From positions 248,001 to 312,000 of the forward strand of contig NZ_QEYD01000006.1 in NCBI RefSeq assembly GCF_003122215.1: a stretch of DNA of 64,000 bases, given 5' to 3'. Source of the stretch: Pararhodobacter marinus. GTDB taxonomy: Bacteria > Pseudomonadota > Alphaproteobacteria > Rhodobacterales > Rhodobacteraceae. The notes under the pieces were generated by a model. That model searched no databases. It was not told the origin of the DNA and worked only from the letters and a program-made list of their open reading frames with translations. Made by a program: the position numbers and the translations under genes. Below are positions 51,107 to 60,550 of the stretch, in pieces. Each line of letters begins with the position of its first letter. The first letter of the stretch is position 1.

Positions 51107-51139
51107 CGGATTCTCCGTGTTTGAACGCGAGGGGGCAAC

Positions 51140-51862
51140 TTATGGCGCGCGGGCAGCGGGCGCAATGTCGCCTGCAGCCAGAAGATCGGACACCGTGACC
51201 AGCCGGAATCCCCGTGCGTGCAGCCCGTCGATGATCTGCGGCAGCGCGTCGCGGGTCGCTCCTCGGCTGTCATCCATCGCGTGCAACAGGATGATCGAGC
51301 CCGCTTCTGCGGTCGCGATCGCGTCGCGCGCGATGCGTTCGGCCCCCGCATTGGGGTCGCTGTCGGGTTCGACGTCCCACATCACCGTGACCCGCCCCTG
51401 CCGGTCGAGCACCCAGGGCAACACCACCAGCCGTTTGCCGAAGGGCGGGCGGAAGGGGATCGGCCCTTCGTAACCTGCCGCGCGAATCGCCGCGTCGGTC
51501 CGGGCGAGTTCGTCCTCGACCCACGCGGGGCGCACCAGCACCATCCGCTCATGGCTGAAGGAATGGTTGCCGATCTCGTGCCCCGCGGCGATGAGCGCGC
51601 GCAACTCGGCCTCGTGCAGCCGGGCCTCGCGCCCGGTGACGAAGAAGGTCGCGCGCACGCCGCGCCCGGCCAGGACGCCCAGAAGCTGCTCGGTCTGCCC
51701 CGGCACCGGGCCGTCATCGAAGGTCAGCGCAACCAGCGGCTGCCCGGTTTCGACCCGGGCCACGACCGTGCCGAACAGCTGGAAGCCGCGCGCTTTGGAA
51801 AGCAGGTAGGCACCGCCGGTCAGCACGGCGAGAGCCAGCAGGAGGGCGAGTAGGCGTTTCAT
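51140..51862 (-). CDS. Polysaccharide deacetylase (NodB-type)
   Basis: 240 residues with an N-terminal hydrophobic anchor or signal (LLALLLALAVLTGGAYLLS). The NodB motifs are complete: TFDDGP (motif 1, catalytic Asp and metal Asp), HEIGNHSFSH (motif 2, metal His pair), RPPFGKR (motif 3) and IILLHAMD (motif 5, catalytic His). It probably removes acetyl groups from a cell-wall or surface glycan in the periplasm. Confidence 0.9.
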   Translation of the reverse strand: MKRLLALLLALAVLTGGAYLLSKARGFQLFGTVVARVETGQPLVALTFDDGPVPGQTEQLLGVLAGRGVRATFFVTGREARLHEAELRALIAAGHEIGNHSFSHERMVLVRPAWVEDELARTDAAIRAAGYEGPIPFRPPFGKRLVVLPWVLDRQGRVTVMWDVEPDSDPNAGAERIARDAIATAEAGSIILLHAMDDSRGATRDALPQIIDGLHARGFRLVTVSDLLAAGDIAPAARAP

Positions 51863-51911
51863 GGTCTCAGCTTCTCTTGCCCGACGGGGCTGCGTCCAGC
51901 CCCGGTGGCGG

Positions 51912-52517
51912 TCACAGCCCGCCGATGAGCGCCCAGGCGCCGAGACCGGCCAGCATCACCGCCGAGCCGCGCGCGACCCACAAGGCGAAACCGGCGGGCA
52001 GGCGGCTGCGCGTGGCGGCAACGGCGCCCGACAGGAAGGCCCACCATGCCAGAGAGCCCAGGAACACGCCCGACACCGCGACGGCCGCCTGGGCGATGCC
52101 CGGATCCTCGGCCAGTCCCAGCCCCGCGAACATCGCCACGAAGGACAGGATCGTTGCCGGGTTGGCGATGGTCAGCGCGAAGGTGGTGGCGGCCGTCGCG
52201 ACCAGCGTCCGGGCATCGGCGCGCGCGGCCCGGGCGGGCTGTCCCGCCTGGCGCCAGCCCCGGATCGCCAGCGCGACGAGCAACAGCCCGCCCGCGATCC
52301 GCACCAAACCCGCGCCGCTGTCCAGAACGCCTGCCAGCGCCGCGAAGCCGAAGGCGGCGACGCCCGCATAGGCCGCGTCCGCCAGCGCCGTGCCGAAGCC
52401 GCCCGCGAATCCGGCGGCGAAGCCCGCCTGCAGCGTGCGCGCGATGCACAGGGCGCCGATCGGGCCCAGTGGGGCAGCGACGGCAAGGCCGAGGATCAGG
52501 GCTTTGAGAAACAGCAT
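51912..52517 (-). CDS. LysE/RhtB family amino-acid exporter
   Basis: 201 residues with six hydrophobic helices. The LysE-type start (LKALILGLAVAAPLGPIGALCIARTL) and the TFALTIANPATILSFVAMF segment are characteristic. It exports amino acids. It begins one base after the stop of the Lrp-type regulator, which should control it, as in other lrp-lysE pairs. Confidence 0.88.
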   Translation of the reverse strand: MLFLKALILGLAVAAPLGPIGALCIARTLQAGFAAGFAGGFGTALADAAYAGVAAFGFAALAGVLDSGAGLVRIAGGLLLVALAIRGWRQAGQPARAARADARTLVATAATTFALTIANPATILSFVAMFAGLGLAEDPGIAQAAVAVSGVFLGSLAWWAFLSGAVAATRSRLPAGFALWVARGSAVMLAGLGAWALIGGL

Positions 52518-52518
52518 G

Positions 52519-52968
52519 TCACCGGGCTTTCGGCACGAAGGTGTCCGGCACCGCCGAGGACAGGGCCAGCACGCTTTCCGACCGCGCCACCATGCCCCGC
52601 GCCTTCAGCGTGGCGAGGAAAGCCTCGAGCCCGGCCAGCGACTGCGTGCGCAGCTTGATCAGGTAGGACCACGCGCCGGTGACGTGATGGCATTCCAGAA
52701 TCGCCGGATCGTCGGCGGCGAGCGCGCGGAACGCGGCCTCGTCCGCCTGCTCGGGCAGGGCGATCCAGACGAAGGCGAGGACCGGCAGGCCCAGCGCCTC
52801 GGGGTCGGCTTCGAGCGTGAAGCGCCGGATCACGCCTTGCGCCGTGAGGCGGCGGAGCCGGTCGTTCACGGCCGACGTCGACAGGCCCACATTCTGGCCG
52901 ATATCGGCCAGCGCCCGTCGGGCATCGGCAGAAAGAAGGTCGATAATTTTGCGGTCAATATCATCCAT
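52519..52968 (-). CDS. Lrp/AsnC family regulator
   Basis: 149 residues. An N-terminal HTH (DRKIIDLLSADARRALADIG, LSTSAVNDRLRRL) is followed by a RAM domain (VLAFVWIALPEQADEAAFRAL, ILECHHVTGAWSYLIKLRTQ) that binds amino acids. It probably controls the LysE exporter one base downstream. Confidence 0.92.
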   Translation of the reverse strand: MDDIDRKIIDLLSADARRALADIGQNVGLSTSAVNDRLRRLTAQGVIRRFTLEADPEALGLPVLAFVWIALPEQADEAAFRALAADDPAILECHHVTGAWSYLIKLRTQSLAGLEAFLATLKARGMVARSESVLALSSAVPDTFVPKAR

Positions 52969-53093
52969 GGCTGAAATATTAACGGCAATTTAATGATTCG
53001 GCGATCAAAATATCGGTTCCGACACCGCATCCGTCAGACCGACCCGCGCCCCCTTGCCCTTGCGCGCACAAGACGCTATCCCTTCGGAACCTG

Positions 53094-53167
53094 GCGGGTA
53101 TGGTGTAATGGTAGCGCCTCAGCCTTCCAAGCTGATGGTGCGGGTTCGATTCCCGCTACCCGCTCCA
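53094..53167 (+). tRNA. tRNA-Gly(TCC)
   Basis: 74-nt tRNA with acceptor stem GCGGGTA / TACCCGC, D arm with TAATGGTAG, anticodon loop CTTCCAA (anticodon TCC), T arm GCGGGTTCGATTCCCGC and encoded CCA. Reads glycine codons GGA/GGG. Confidence 0.95.
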
Positions 53168-53195
53168 GGATCCCCGATAGTGTGCAGATCCTGCG

Positions 53196-53792
53196 TCAGG
53201 CGATGCTGTCATATAGCGCGTAATCCTCGGCCATGCGCTCGGCCAGCCGCGCGCGAAGCGCGTCGGGAAGGTCGCGGTCGCCCTCGGGCGAGACGTTCTC
53301 TTTCGGCAGCTCGATGGCGAAATCGAGCCGGTCCTCCAGATACGCCACGAAGCCGCCGATATCCTCGTAGCGAAACAGCCGGTCGACACCACAGGGCGCG
53401 TCGTCGAAGCCTTTCAGGAAATCCGCTTGCGAGCCGACATCGGCCAGTGAGTGGCGCGGATCGTGCAGGTAGGCTTCGGCGAAATCGGCGAAACTCAGGC
53501 CCCGGGTGCCGGCATGCATGTCCAGATTGTCGTCGCGCAGGCGCGAGCGATACCACGATCCCAGCCAGTCGACAGGCTCGCGGATCAGCGCCAGCGCGGT
53601 GAAATCGCCGCCCGCCATCTCGCGCAGATAGGGGCGCAGGTAGCGTTGCCACGTGCGCGCATCGGTATGCTTGAGCGCGGCGGGCTGCATCACGGAAAGG
53701 GCGGCAAGAGACCCGAGCGCGGCCTCGATGGCCGTGGAGCCCGTCTTTGGGGTCGCCAGCAGCACAAGCCGCTGTTTCCAGAATACTAGCAT
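53196..53792 (-). CDS. Sulfotransferase-family protein
   Basis: 198 residues. The N terminus has a PAPS 5'-phosphosulfate loop (LLATPKTGSTAIEAAL), then ALIREPVDWLGSWYRSRL, which fits the 3'-phosphate-binding segment. This is the sulfotransferase fold found in bacterial glycan- or lipid-sulfating enzymes. It is short for the family and the acceptor is unknown. It lies just after tRNA-Gly, convergent with it. Confidence 0.75.
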   Translation of the reverse strand: MLVFWKQRLVLLATPKTGSTAIEAALGSLAALSVMQPAALKHTDARTWQRYLRPYLREMAGGDFTALALIREPVDWLGSWYRSRLRDDNLDMHAGTRGLSFADFAEAYLHDPRHSLADVGSQADFLKGFDDAPCGVDRLFRYEDIGGFVAYLEDRLDFAIELPKENVSPEGDRDLPDALRARLAERMAEDYALYDSIA

Positions 53793-53882
53793 AGAGACCC
53801 GCGCAACGTCGTTCTGAACGGTTTATTAACCAAATGCAGGCGAAGTTGAAACACCCGCAATAAAGCTTGAAATGTTCCGGTT

Positions 53883-53916
53883 TTGTGCTCATATTGCGCG
53901 AGAACAAGATAAGAAC
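53883..53916 (+). promoter_or_regulatory. recA promoter with LexA box
   Basis: The -35 TTGTGC (53883-53888) and -10 AAGATA (53906-53911) are 17 nt apart. The alphaproteobacterial SOS box GAAC-N7-GAAC (53902-53916) covers the -10, so LexA binding would block transcription. Confidence 0.85.
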
Positions 53917-53965
53917 AGACGCAGTATTGCTGCCCCCTCCGGGCTGTGAAATAAGAGGTCAGACC

Positions 53966-55036
53966 ATGGCAACCGCGAGCCTTCTCGACATGCAAGACAA
54001 ACGCTCTCAGGACAAGCAGAAAGCGCTCGATTCGGCGCTGGCGCAGATCGAGCGGCAGTTCGGCAAGGGCTCGATCATGAAGCTCGGCGCCGACAACCCC
54101 GTGGCCGAGATCGAATCGACCTCGACGGGGTCGCTCGGTCTCGACATCGCGCTGGGGATCGGCGGTCTGCCCAAGGGGCGGATCATCGAAATCTACGGCC
54201 CGGAAAGCTCGGGCAAGACGACGCTGACGCTGCATGTGCTGGCGGAAGAGCAGAAGAAGGGCGGCGTCTGCGCATTCGTCGACGCCGAACACGCGCTCGA
54301 TCCGCAATATGCCAAGCGGCTGGGCGTCGATCTGAACGAATTGCTGATCTCGCAGCCCGATACGGGCGAACAGGCGCTGGAAATCGTCGACACGCTGGTG
54401 CGGTCGGGCGCGGTGTCGGTGGTGGTGGTCGACTCGGTCGCCGCGCTGACGCCCAAATCCGAACTCGAAGGCGATATGGGCGACAGCAATGTCGGCGTTC
54501 ATGCCCGCCTGATGAGCCAGGCGATGCGCAAGCTCACCGGCTCGATCTCGCGCTCGAACTGCATGGTGATCTTCATCAACCAGATCCGCATGAAGATCGG
54601 TGTCATGTTCGGCTCGCCCGAAACCACCACCGGTGGCAATGCGCTGAAATTCTACGCCTCCGTGCGGCTCGATATCCGCCGGATCGGTTCGATCAAGGAC
54701 CGCGAAGAGATCGTCGGCAACCAGACCCGCGTGAAGGTGGTCAAGAACAAGGTCGCCCCGCCTTTCAAGCAGGTCGAATTCGACATCATGTATGGCGAAG
54801 GGATTTCCAAGACCGGCGAGCTTCTGGATATCGGCGTCAAGGCCGGCGTCGTCGAGAAATCGGGCTCGTGGTATTCCTATGGCGACGAACGGATCGGGCA
54901 GGGGCGTGAGAATGCCAAGAACTACCTGAAAGCCAATCAGCAGATCGCCCACGAGATCGAGGACAAGATTCGCGCCGCCAATGGTCTGGATTTCCAGATG
55001 GGCAGCAGCGACGACGGCGATGTGCTCGAAGAGTGA
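53966..55036 (+). CDS. recA: Recombinase RecA
   Basis: 356 residues from the ATG at 53966 (AGAGG upstream; the frame is open further but inside the promoter). Walker [10 protein letters not shown], the DNA-binding loop region [42 protein letters not shown] and a short acidic C terminus ([10 protein letters not shown]) are all typical. It catalyses strand exchange and LexA self-cleavage. Its stop overlaps the next gene by 4 nt. Confidence 0.98.
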   Translation: MATASLLDMQDKRSQDKQKALDSALAQIERQFGKGSIMKLGADNPVAEIESTSTGSLGLDIALGIGGLPKGRIIEIYGPESSGKTTLTLHVLAEEQKKGGVCAFVDAEHALDPQYAKRLGVDLNELLISQPDTGEQALEIVDTLVRSGAVSVVVVDSVAALTPKSELEGDMGDSNVGVHARLMSQAMRKLTGSISRSNCMVIFINQIRMKIGVMFGSPETTTGGNALKFYASVRLDIRRIGSIKDREEIVGNQTRVKVVKNKVAPPFKQVEFDIMYGEGISKTGELLDIGVKAGVVEKSGSWYSYGDERIGQGRENAKNYLKANQQIAHEIEDKIRAANGLDFQMGSSDDGDVLEE

Positions 55037-55584
55037 CCTTCGTCAGCCGCGCTGAACTGGACGCGGCGTTGCCGGATATCCTGTCCGCGCCCAAGGATGG
55101 TGCGGAGATCGGAATGCTTTGCCGGCGTCCCGTGCGCAATGGTCGACGCTTCGTCGACCGGATCGAGGTCACGCGTGAGCAGGGCATTCCCGGCGAGCGT
55201 TGGCTGAATGAACCCTGGCTGCGGCTGCCCGACGGCAGGCCGCATCCGGGGATCCAGATCTGCATCCTGTCGCGCCGGGTGCTCGACCTCGTTTGGCGGG
55301 ACCGGGAAACCGTGCTGCATCCGGGCGATACCTTCGTCGTCGACATGGATCTGGGCCACGAGAACCTTCCCGAGGCTACGCTCTTGCAGGCGGGCAGCGC
55401 GGTCTTGCGCGTGTCGGAAATCTTCAACGATGCCTGCGTGAAATGGAACGCGCGTTACGGGGCCGCGTCCCGCGACTGGATCAACGCGCCCGACAATCGG
55501 CGCCACCGTCTGCGCGGCATCCTGTGCAGCGTCGAGCGGGACGGGGAGATCCAGAACGGCGATCTCTTGACGAAGTGTCGCTGA
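55033..55584 (+). CDS. MOSC-domain-like protein coupled to recA
   Basis: 183 residues with a MOSC-type pattern: [54 protein letters not shown]. The single Cys in DACVKW is in the position of the MOSC sulfur-carrier Cys. Known MOSC domains act on sulfur or molybdenum cofactors. The GTG start overlaps the recA stop (GTGA), so it is translated with recA. There is no recX in this position. Confidence 0.75.
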   Translation: MTFVSRAELDAALPDILSAPKDGAEIGMLCRRPVRNGRRFVDRIEVTREQGIPGERWLNEPWLRLPDGRPHPGIQICILSRRVLDLVWRDRETVLHPGDTFVVDMDLGHENLPEATLLQAGSAVLRVSEIFNDACVKWNARYGAASRDWINAPDNRRHRLRGILCSVERDGEIQNGDLLTKCR

Positions 55585-56811
55585 CAGGATTCCGCTGAGG
55601 ACCGGGTGGCGGGGCGGTCCGGACTTGCCGCGCATGTCCGTCGCCGGGGCGGTCATGGGTTTCGAGCCTGCGCCGGGATGACCCAAATTGATGTCCGTGA
55701 AGGACGCGTGTCGCAAAAGAACCGGCATCGACGGCTGTGGTTTTACCGGCGTAACCCCTGAAGGTACACGCCTATCGGGCGCTGGCAGGCAGGGCAGGGC
55801 GAATGGTTCCGGTCTCGGTCAGGCAATGCCCGGCGCTTGCCGTCGTTCCGGCAGGCTTTCCCGCGACAGGGCGCTTTGACGGGCGGCAGCGCTGACCGGG
55901 AGTGGAGTCGTGGCTCCGGACCGAAGCGTTAAGGTTAACCCCAATCGTGGGGCGGAGTGGACCCGCGCCCAGGACGGCGCGGCTTGGTGAACCGGAGTCC
56001 GGCCCCCTGAGGCCAAAGCGATCTTCGGTTGATGGTCCGGATAAATCAAACCTGAGACGTTCCAGCGCCCTTTCCTGTTGACAGCAGTAGCGAGGCGCAC
56101 ACGCAGCTGCCACGTCAAGATTGACACCCAGGGTGCATCGGGTGACGGCGAGCGACGGCAAGACGCGACCAATTCTCTGGCTGGGTGGCCACGCGAGGGG
56201 GGGGCGGATTAACGCACCGAAGATCAGCAGCCTACCGTACCGGGCGCGAACCGGGCCGGAAGCGGGACGTTTGATTCGTGAAAGGTTACTGGTTCACAGC
56301 CCATGGCACGCGCATGTCTCCCGAACAGGGAAAGTCGGGAATGGCGCTGCTGGGCCGCAAGAGTCCACCGTGGTCAACAAGCGAAAGACCGACGGCGCCA
56401 CAGAAAAACAGGGTTAACCTGCTTGCGACCGACGGGCGCGCGCGTGGTCGTCTGAAGAGGTGCTACGCGCGCCCAAACGGCAGAAAGCGACCCAGATTGA
56501 AGCGTTAAGCTTAACCCTTTTCGTGGTCCCGAGAGGTTGAACAGCACCTCAAGGGACGCGGGACAAAGCCCGTGCCGATGCGATGGGACAGCGTTCGCGG
56601 TGCGATGGAGCGGTTTTCCGGTGAGGAAGGCAATTGCCCAAGCGTCTCGCCCGGCGCCTGAAATGCGGGGCAGCCAGATTGAGGCGTTGGATTGCCGGAG
56701 ACGACCGTCACCCAGAGGACATCCTCGGCGTCGTTGCCCGGACCACTGCATCAAGATCAACGGGCCTGGCCCCGTCGCACCGCGCAAGGGCGACCATCGC
56801 GTTGGCGGTCC
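55585..56811. other. 1.2-kb gene-free island with GTTAAG-type palindromes
   Basis: No credible gene on either strand; open frames are short and Arg-rich. Two related 39-nt elements occur (55919-55957 and 56495-56533, 30 of 39 identical), centred on GAAGCGTTAAG.TTAACCC. A third GGTTAACC lies at 56412-56419, and a partial CCAGATTGAGGCGTT at about 56674. It could be decayed repeats, a structured RNA region or a protein-binding locus. Confidence 0.6.
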
Positions 56812-57228
56812 TCATTCCCACCAGCGGTCGATGCGGGCGATGTCGTCGTCGGACCACCCCAGATGATGCGCCAGTTCGTGCACGAAGACATGCGTCACCA
56901 GCGCGTCCAGCGCCACGTCGCCCCGCGCGCACCATTCATCGAGGATCGCTGCGCGGAAAAGCCAGATCATGTCGGGCTGAACCGCGACGTCGAACAGGGA
57001 TTTCTCGGTCAGCGGGATGCCCTCGTAAAGGCCCGTCAGGTCCAGCGGGTCGTCCATGCCGAGCGCCTCGAGCATGTCATCCGGGGCAATCTCGGCCACC
57101 TGCAGGATGACGCCCCGCGCGGCCTCGGCGAACGGGCTGGGCAGGTCCGCGCGCGCGGCCTCGGCAAGGGCTTCGATGTCGTCAAGGCTGGGCGCGGCGC
57201 GGGCGCGCCAGAAATCCGGGGTCGTCAT
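56812..57228 (-). CDS. Metallopeptidase (zincin-like) family protein
   Basis: 138 residues from the ATG at 57228. Near the C terminus it has VFVHELAHHLGWSDDDI, an HExxH zinc site with a third ligand probably in the following Asp/His region. It matches the small 'metallopeptidase family' (DUF1025-like) proteins common in alphaproteobacteria. It has no signal peptide, so it is cytosolic. The substrate is unknown. Confidence 0.8.
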   Translation of the reverse strand: MTTPDFWRARAAPSLDDIEALAEAARADLPSPFAEAARGVILQVAEIAPDDMLEALGMDDPLDLTGLYEGIPLTEKSLFDVAVQPDMIWLFRAAILDEWCARGDVALDALVTHVFVHELAHHLGWSDDDIARIDRWWE

Positions 57229-57263
57229 GGGGGCTCGGACAGGGTGAGGGGGGCCGTTACGTC

Positions 57264-58241
57264 TCAGACAGAGCCGTCGCCCCGGCGCCATGCGCCCGGG
57301 CTGGTGCCATAAAACGCGCGGAAGGCGCGGGCGAAGGGGGCGGGGTCGCCATAGCCCACGGCGAAGGCGATGTCGCTCACGCTGAGCGGTGCGTGATGCG
57401 GGTCGCGCAGAAGCCGGGCGGCGCGGGCCAGACGCTCGCGGCTGAGCGCGGCAGCAAAACCGTCCTCTTCGGCGGCGAGCAGGCGCTGGATCTGGCGCGC
57501 GGACATCCCGATCTCGGCCGCGCAATCGGCCAGAGACCAGCCCTGCCGCGTCGCGTTCGCCCGGATCGACGCGCGGATCCGCAACGCGGCGCTGTCCTGT
57601 GCAGGCGGGGCATCCTCGGCGGTCAGCGCGACGAGCTTCAGGAAGACCTCGTGCAGCCCGGCCAGCGCGCCGTGACGCTGGGCGGTATCGGTGAGCGCGC
57701 GGGCGGCTTCGAGGCAGAGCGCCCCATAGACCGGATGATCGGACAGCCGGTGCGGGCCCGGCGCGAAGGCGGACCCGACGGCGGATTTCGGCACCATGAG
57801 CGAGGCCACGCGCAGCCCCGAGCGGCGGGAATGGTCCAGCGTGAAGGGGGCGTCGGAGTCAAAGAGCCCCACCTCGCCCGGACGAAGCGCCATCGTCCGC
57901 CCGGCCTGCGTGATCGCGCAGATCCCGCCCAGTTGCAGGTTCACATACCAGCAGGGCATGGGCGAGGCGGCAATCTCGGCCCCGGTGCGCAGAACCGTAT
58001 GGCTGCGCGCCGAGACGATGTTGAGCGCGCCCGCCTGCTCGCCGCCCGGCATGTCATGGGAATGCACGCCCGCGCGGAACTCGGCGCGCGCGTCGCGGCC
58101 CAGCTCGGGCCGGAGCGGCATGAAGGCGGCGCAGATCCCCTCGCGGTAGTAATCGAACGCCTCGCCCCGGGCGACGTCGCGGGTATCCCACACGCGCGGC
58201 AGGCTGGCGCTTTCGGTCACGGGAGCGGCGGATCGGGTCAT
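57264..58241 (-). CDS. AraC-family regulator
   Basis: 325 residues from the ATG at 58241. The N-terminal half has a beta-rich AraC-binding-like domain (CWYVNLQLGGICAITQAGRT, MALRPGEVGLFDSDAPF). The C-terminal half has two HTHs (WSLADCAAEIGMSARQIQRL and LSVSDIAFAVGYGDPAPFAR). The frame is open far upstream but overlaps the divergent hydrolase. It probably regulates the divergent alpha/beta hydrolase gene. Confidence 0.88.
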   Translation of the reverse strand: MTRSAAPVTESASLPRVWDTRDVARGEAFDYYREGICAAFMPLRPELGRDARAEFRAGVHSHDMPGGEQAGALNIVSARSHTVLRTGAEIAASPMPCWYVNLQLGGICAITQAGRTMALRPGEVGLFDSDAPFTLDHSRRSGLRVASLMVPKSAVGSAFAPGPHRLSDHPVYGALCLEAARALTDTAQRHGALAGLHEVFLKLVALTAEDAPPAQDSAALRIRASIRANATRQGWSLADCAAEIGMSARQIQRLLAAEEDGFAAALSRERLARAARLLRDPHHAPLSVSDIAFAVGYGDPAPFARAFRAFYGTSPGAWRRGDGSV

Positions 58242-58301
58242 GGCGCGATGATGCCCCGACTGGCAGGCTTGCGTCCAGTCAAAGCTGAGGGAGGAATGCT
58301 C

Positions 58302-59027
58302 ATGACGACCTATGTTCTGGTTCACGGCGCCTGGCATACCGGCACCGAATTCGAACCCGTGGCCGAAGCTATTCGCGCCGAGGGCCATATCGTCCATTGC
58401 CCCACCATCGCCGGCAACCGTCCGGGCGAAAGCAAGGATGTGGGGCTGAATGCGGCGATTGCGTCGATCGTCGATTACCTGTCGGAGAACGATCTGAGCG
58501 ACGTGGTGCTGCTGGGCCATTCCTATGGCGGGATGGTGATCACCGGCGTGGCCGACCGCGCGGCGGACCGGATCCGCAGGCTGGTCTACTGGAACGCCTT
58601 CGTCCCCAATGACGGCGAGGCGCTCAACGACATGGTGCCGCCGCATTACGTCGCCTTGTTCGACGGGGTCTCGGCGGCGAGCGCGGACAACACGGTGATG
58701 CTGCCCTTCCCGATCTGGCGCGAGGCTTTCATCAACGACGCCGATCTGGCATTGGCCGAGCGGGCGTTCGGGGTGCTGAACCCGCATCCTTATGCGACCT
58801 TCACCGACAAGATCGCGCTGTCGAAGAACCCGGCCGAGATGGCGCTGCCGAAATCCTACCTGCTCTGCACCGAGGATTGCGCGCTGCCGCAGAGCCTGGG
58901 CTGGCATCCGCGGCTGTCGGAAAAGCTGGGCCTGTTCCGGCTGGTGGCGATCCCCGGCAGCCACGAGCTGTGCTTCACCGATCCGAAGGCGCTGGCGGCG
59001 GGGATCCTGAAAGCCGGGCGCGACTGA
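58302..59027 (+). CDS. Alpha/beta hydrolase (EstC-like)
   Basis: 241 residues. An N-terminal VLVHGAWHTGTEF oxyanion loop, the nucleophile elbow LLGHSYGGMVI and the catalytic His in PGSHELCF match the pyrethroid-hydrolase/salicylate-esterase-like alpha/beta hydrolases. The acid is likely Asp in CTEDCALPQ. GGGAGG lies 8 nt before the ATG at 58302. Divergent from the AraC regulator. Confidence 0.85.
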   Translation: MTTYVLVHGAWHTGTEFEPVAEAIRAEGHIVHCPTIAGNRPGESKDVGLNAAIASIVDYLSENDLSDVVLLGHSYGGMVITGVADRAADRIRRLVYWNAFVPNDGEALNDMVPPHYVALFDGVSAASADNTVMLPFPIWREAFINDADLALAERAFGVLNPHPYATFTDKIALSKNPAEMALPKSYLLCTEDCALPQSLGWHPRLSEKLGLFRLVAIPGSHELCFTDPKALAAGILKAGRD

Positions 59028-59101
59028 GAGACGGGCGAAGGGGGCGACGAACTGGACAAATCACGGCGGCTGGTTCAAGACAGCGCCAACAGGAGTTCAC
59101 G

Positions 59102-60427
59102 ATGACCGTCACCCGTTTCGCCCCGTCGCCCACCGGCTATCTGCACATCGGCAACCTGCGCACGGCGCTGTTCAATTACCTGATCGCCCGCAAGACGGGC
59201 GGTCAGTTCATCCTGCGTCTGGACGACACCGACCGCGAGCGGTCGAAGCAGGAATACGTGGACGGCATCAAGCGCGATCTGGAATGGCTGGGCCTGGAAT
59301 GGGACCGGGTCGAGCGGCAGTCCGAAAGGCTGGACCGCTATGCCGAGGTGGCCGACCAGCTGCGCGCGGCGGGCCGGTTCTATGAGTGCTTCGAAAGCCC
59401 GACCGAACTGGATCTCAAGCGCAAGAAGCAGCTCAACATGGGCAAGCCGCCGGTCTATGACCGCTCGGCCCTGGCGCTGAGCGATGCCGACCGCGAGAAG
59501 CTGCGCGCCGAGGGGCGCGAGGGCTACTGGCGCTTCCAGCTCGATCTGGAGCGGATCGAATGGACCGACGGCATTCTGGGCGACATTTCCATCGACGCGG
59601 CCTCGGTCTCGGACCCGGTGCTGATCCGCGCGGACGGGCAGGTGCTGTATACTTTCGCGTCGTCGGTCGATGACACCGATATGGGCGTCACGCATATCGT
59701 CCGGGGCGGCGACCATGTGACGAATACCGCGACGCAGATCCAGATCATCAAGGCGATCGGTGGCACGCCCCCTGAATTCGCCCACCATTCGCTGCTGACC
59801 GGCCCGCAGGGTGAGGCCCTGTCGAAACGGCTGGGCACGCTCAGCCTGCGGGACCTGCGCGAGCAGGGGGTCGAGCGGATGGCGCTGCTCAGCCTTATGG
59901 CTCGTCTCGGGTCCTCTCAGCCGGTCGAACTGCGCGCCGATCTCGACGAGATCGCTGACGGTTTCGAGCTGTCGCAATTCGGCTCGGCGCCCACCAAGTT
60001 CGATGCCGAGGATCTGTGGCCGCTGACCCGCGCGCATGTTCAGGCGCTGCCTTACGAGGCCGTGGCCGACCACCTGTCGCAGATCGGCGTGCCCGACGAC
60101 ATCGCCCCGGCCTTCTGGGGTGTCGCGCGCGAGAATGTCACCCGGCTGCAGGATGTCGATGCGTGGTGGACGCTGTGCCGTGACGGGGCCGAGCCCGAGG
60201 TCGCGCCCGAGGATGCCGAGTTCATCGCCGAGGCGATGGCCCTGCTGCCGCCGCCGCCTTACGGCCCGACCGCGTGGTCGGACTGGACCGGCGCGGTCAA
60301 GCAGGCGACGGGCCGCAAGGGCAAGGGCCTGTTCATGCCGCTGCGCAAGGCACTGACCGGGATGAGCCACGGGCCGGATATGGGCACGCTGATGCCGCTT
60401 CTGCAGAAAGTGCCGGGCAAGAACTAA
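59102..60427 (+). CDS. gltX: Glutamyl-tRNA synthetase
   Basis: 441 residues. The class I HIGH motif is in APSPTGYLHIGNLRTALFNY and the KMSKS equivalent in EALSKRLGTLSLRD. VRGGDHVTNTATQIQI and the C-terminal anticodon-binding helical domain are present. It charges tRNA-Glu (and, in many alphaproteobacteria, one of two paralogues charges tRNA-Gln). No second gltX is in this window. AGGAG precedes the ATG. Confidence 0.96.
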   Translation: MTVTRFAPSPTGYLHIGNLRTALFNYLIARKTGGQFILRLDDTDRERSKQEYVDGIKRDLEWLGLEWDRVERQSERLDRYAEVADQLRAAGRFYECFESPTELDLKRKKQLNMGKPPVYDRSALALSDADREKLRAEGREGYWRFQLDLERIEWTDGILGDISIDAASVSDPVLIRADGQVLYTFASSVDDTDMGVTHIVRGGDHVTNTATQIQIIKAIGGTPPEFAHHSLLTGPQGEALSKRLGTLSLRDLREQGVERMALLSLMARLGSSQPVELRADLDEIADGFELSQFGSAPTKFDAEDLWPLTRAHVQALPYEAVADHLSQIGVPDDIAPAFWGVARENVTRLQDVDAWWTLCRDGAEPEVAPEDAEFIAEAMALLPPPPYGPTAWSDWTGAVKQATGRKGKGLFMPLRKALTGMSHGPDMGTLMPLLQKVPGKN

Positions 60428-60450
60428 GCGCCGCCGCGCCGCAGATGGGA

Positions 60451-60478
60451 AAAACGCCGCCCCGAAGGGCGGCGTTTT
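60451..60478. terminator. Bidirectional terminator after gltX
   Basis: Perfect 12-bp stem AAAACGCCGCCC / GGGCGGCGTTTT with CGAA loop. The T tracts on both strands let it end gltX and the convergent NUDIX gene. Confidence 0.9.
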
Positions 60479-60550
60479 GCGTTCAGGTCGAGGCCAGCGC
60501 CGGTGTCTGCGTCCCGGTCACGCCCGCCGCGCCGCCGACGGCCAAGGGGT

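Noticed and set aside
49043-51124. 693-residue open frame on the plus strand
   Set aside because: Antisense to the EamA and aminotransferase genes, which have clear conserved motifs.
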